Source of the DNA: Desulfobacteraceae bacterium
Lineage (GTDB): Bacteria; Desulfobacterota; Desulfobacteria; Desulfobacterales; UBA11574
DNA length: 6,055 bases
Direction of reading: 5' to 3'
Assembly: GCA_013203195.1 (NCBI GenBank)
Contig: JABMQM010000177.1
Span: 1 to 6,055, forward strand
The translations under genes and the position numbers were made by a program. Positions 6,051-6,055 of the stretch are shown piece after piece. Positions within the stretch are counted from its first letter, which is position 1. Every line of letters starts with the position of its first letter. The notes beneath the pieces are model-generated. The model did not search any database, had not been told where the DNA came from, and was given only the letters and a program-made list of their open reading frames with translations.

Positions 6051-6055
6051 AAAAG

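Overview
The window looks like a chromosomal stretch of a Gram-negative anaerobe or sediment bacterium, most likely a Desulfobacterota (deltaproteobacterial) lineage. This placement is an inference. It rests on the style of the amidohydrolase, on an E. coli-like FadD, and on a TMTC-like membrane glycosyltransferase with TPRs, a combination common in that group. Base composition is moderate, codon use looks even across genes, and nothing marks a mobile element, phage, CRISPR array or RNA gene.

Layout. Positions 1-804 (+) hold an amidohydrolase-2 family metal hydrolase that lacks only its extreme N-terminus. It converges, 20 bp apart, on fadD (825-2483, -), a full-length long-chain acyl-CoA synthetase. 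A 240-bp divergent intergenic region (2484-2723) carries a good sigma70-like promoter for fadD, a 15-bp near-palindrome in its leader, an extended -10 candidate for aroE, and a small hairpin just upstream of a strong aroE Shine-Dalgarno. aroE (2724-3593, +) and a shikimate kinase (3590-4096, +) overlap by ATGA and form a two-gene shikimate-pathway operon. They converge, 21 bp apart, on a large minus-strand gene (4118-5895). That gene encodes a polytopic GT-C/TMTC-like protein with four C-terminal TPRs and is broken by an apparent one-base deletion at 4861-4862. Positions 5896-6055 are non-coding or contain only the tail of an unidentified gene, with two inverted repeats.

Functionally the genes are ordinary: fatty-acid activation, two consecutive steps of chorismate synthesis (3-dehydroshikimate to shikimate to shikimate 3-phosphate), an uncharacterised hydrolase or decarboxylase-like enzyme, and a probable envelope protein or glycan glycosyltransferase. 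I see no new multi-gene system. The points most worth checking are the precise frameshift in the TPR glycosyltransferase, an AroE cofactor site that looks NAD-type rather than NADP-type, and an altered Mg-site Asp in the shikimate kinase.
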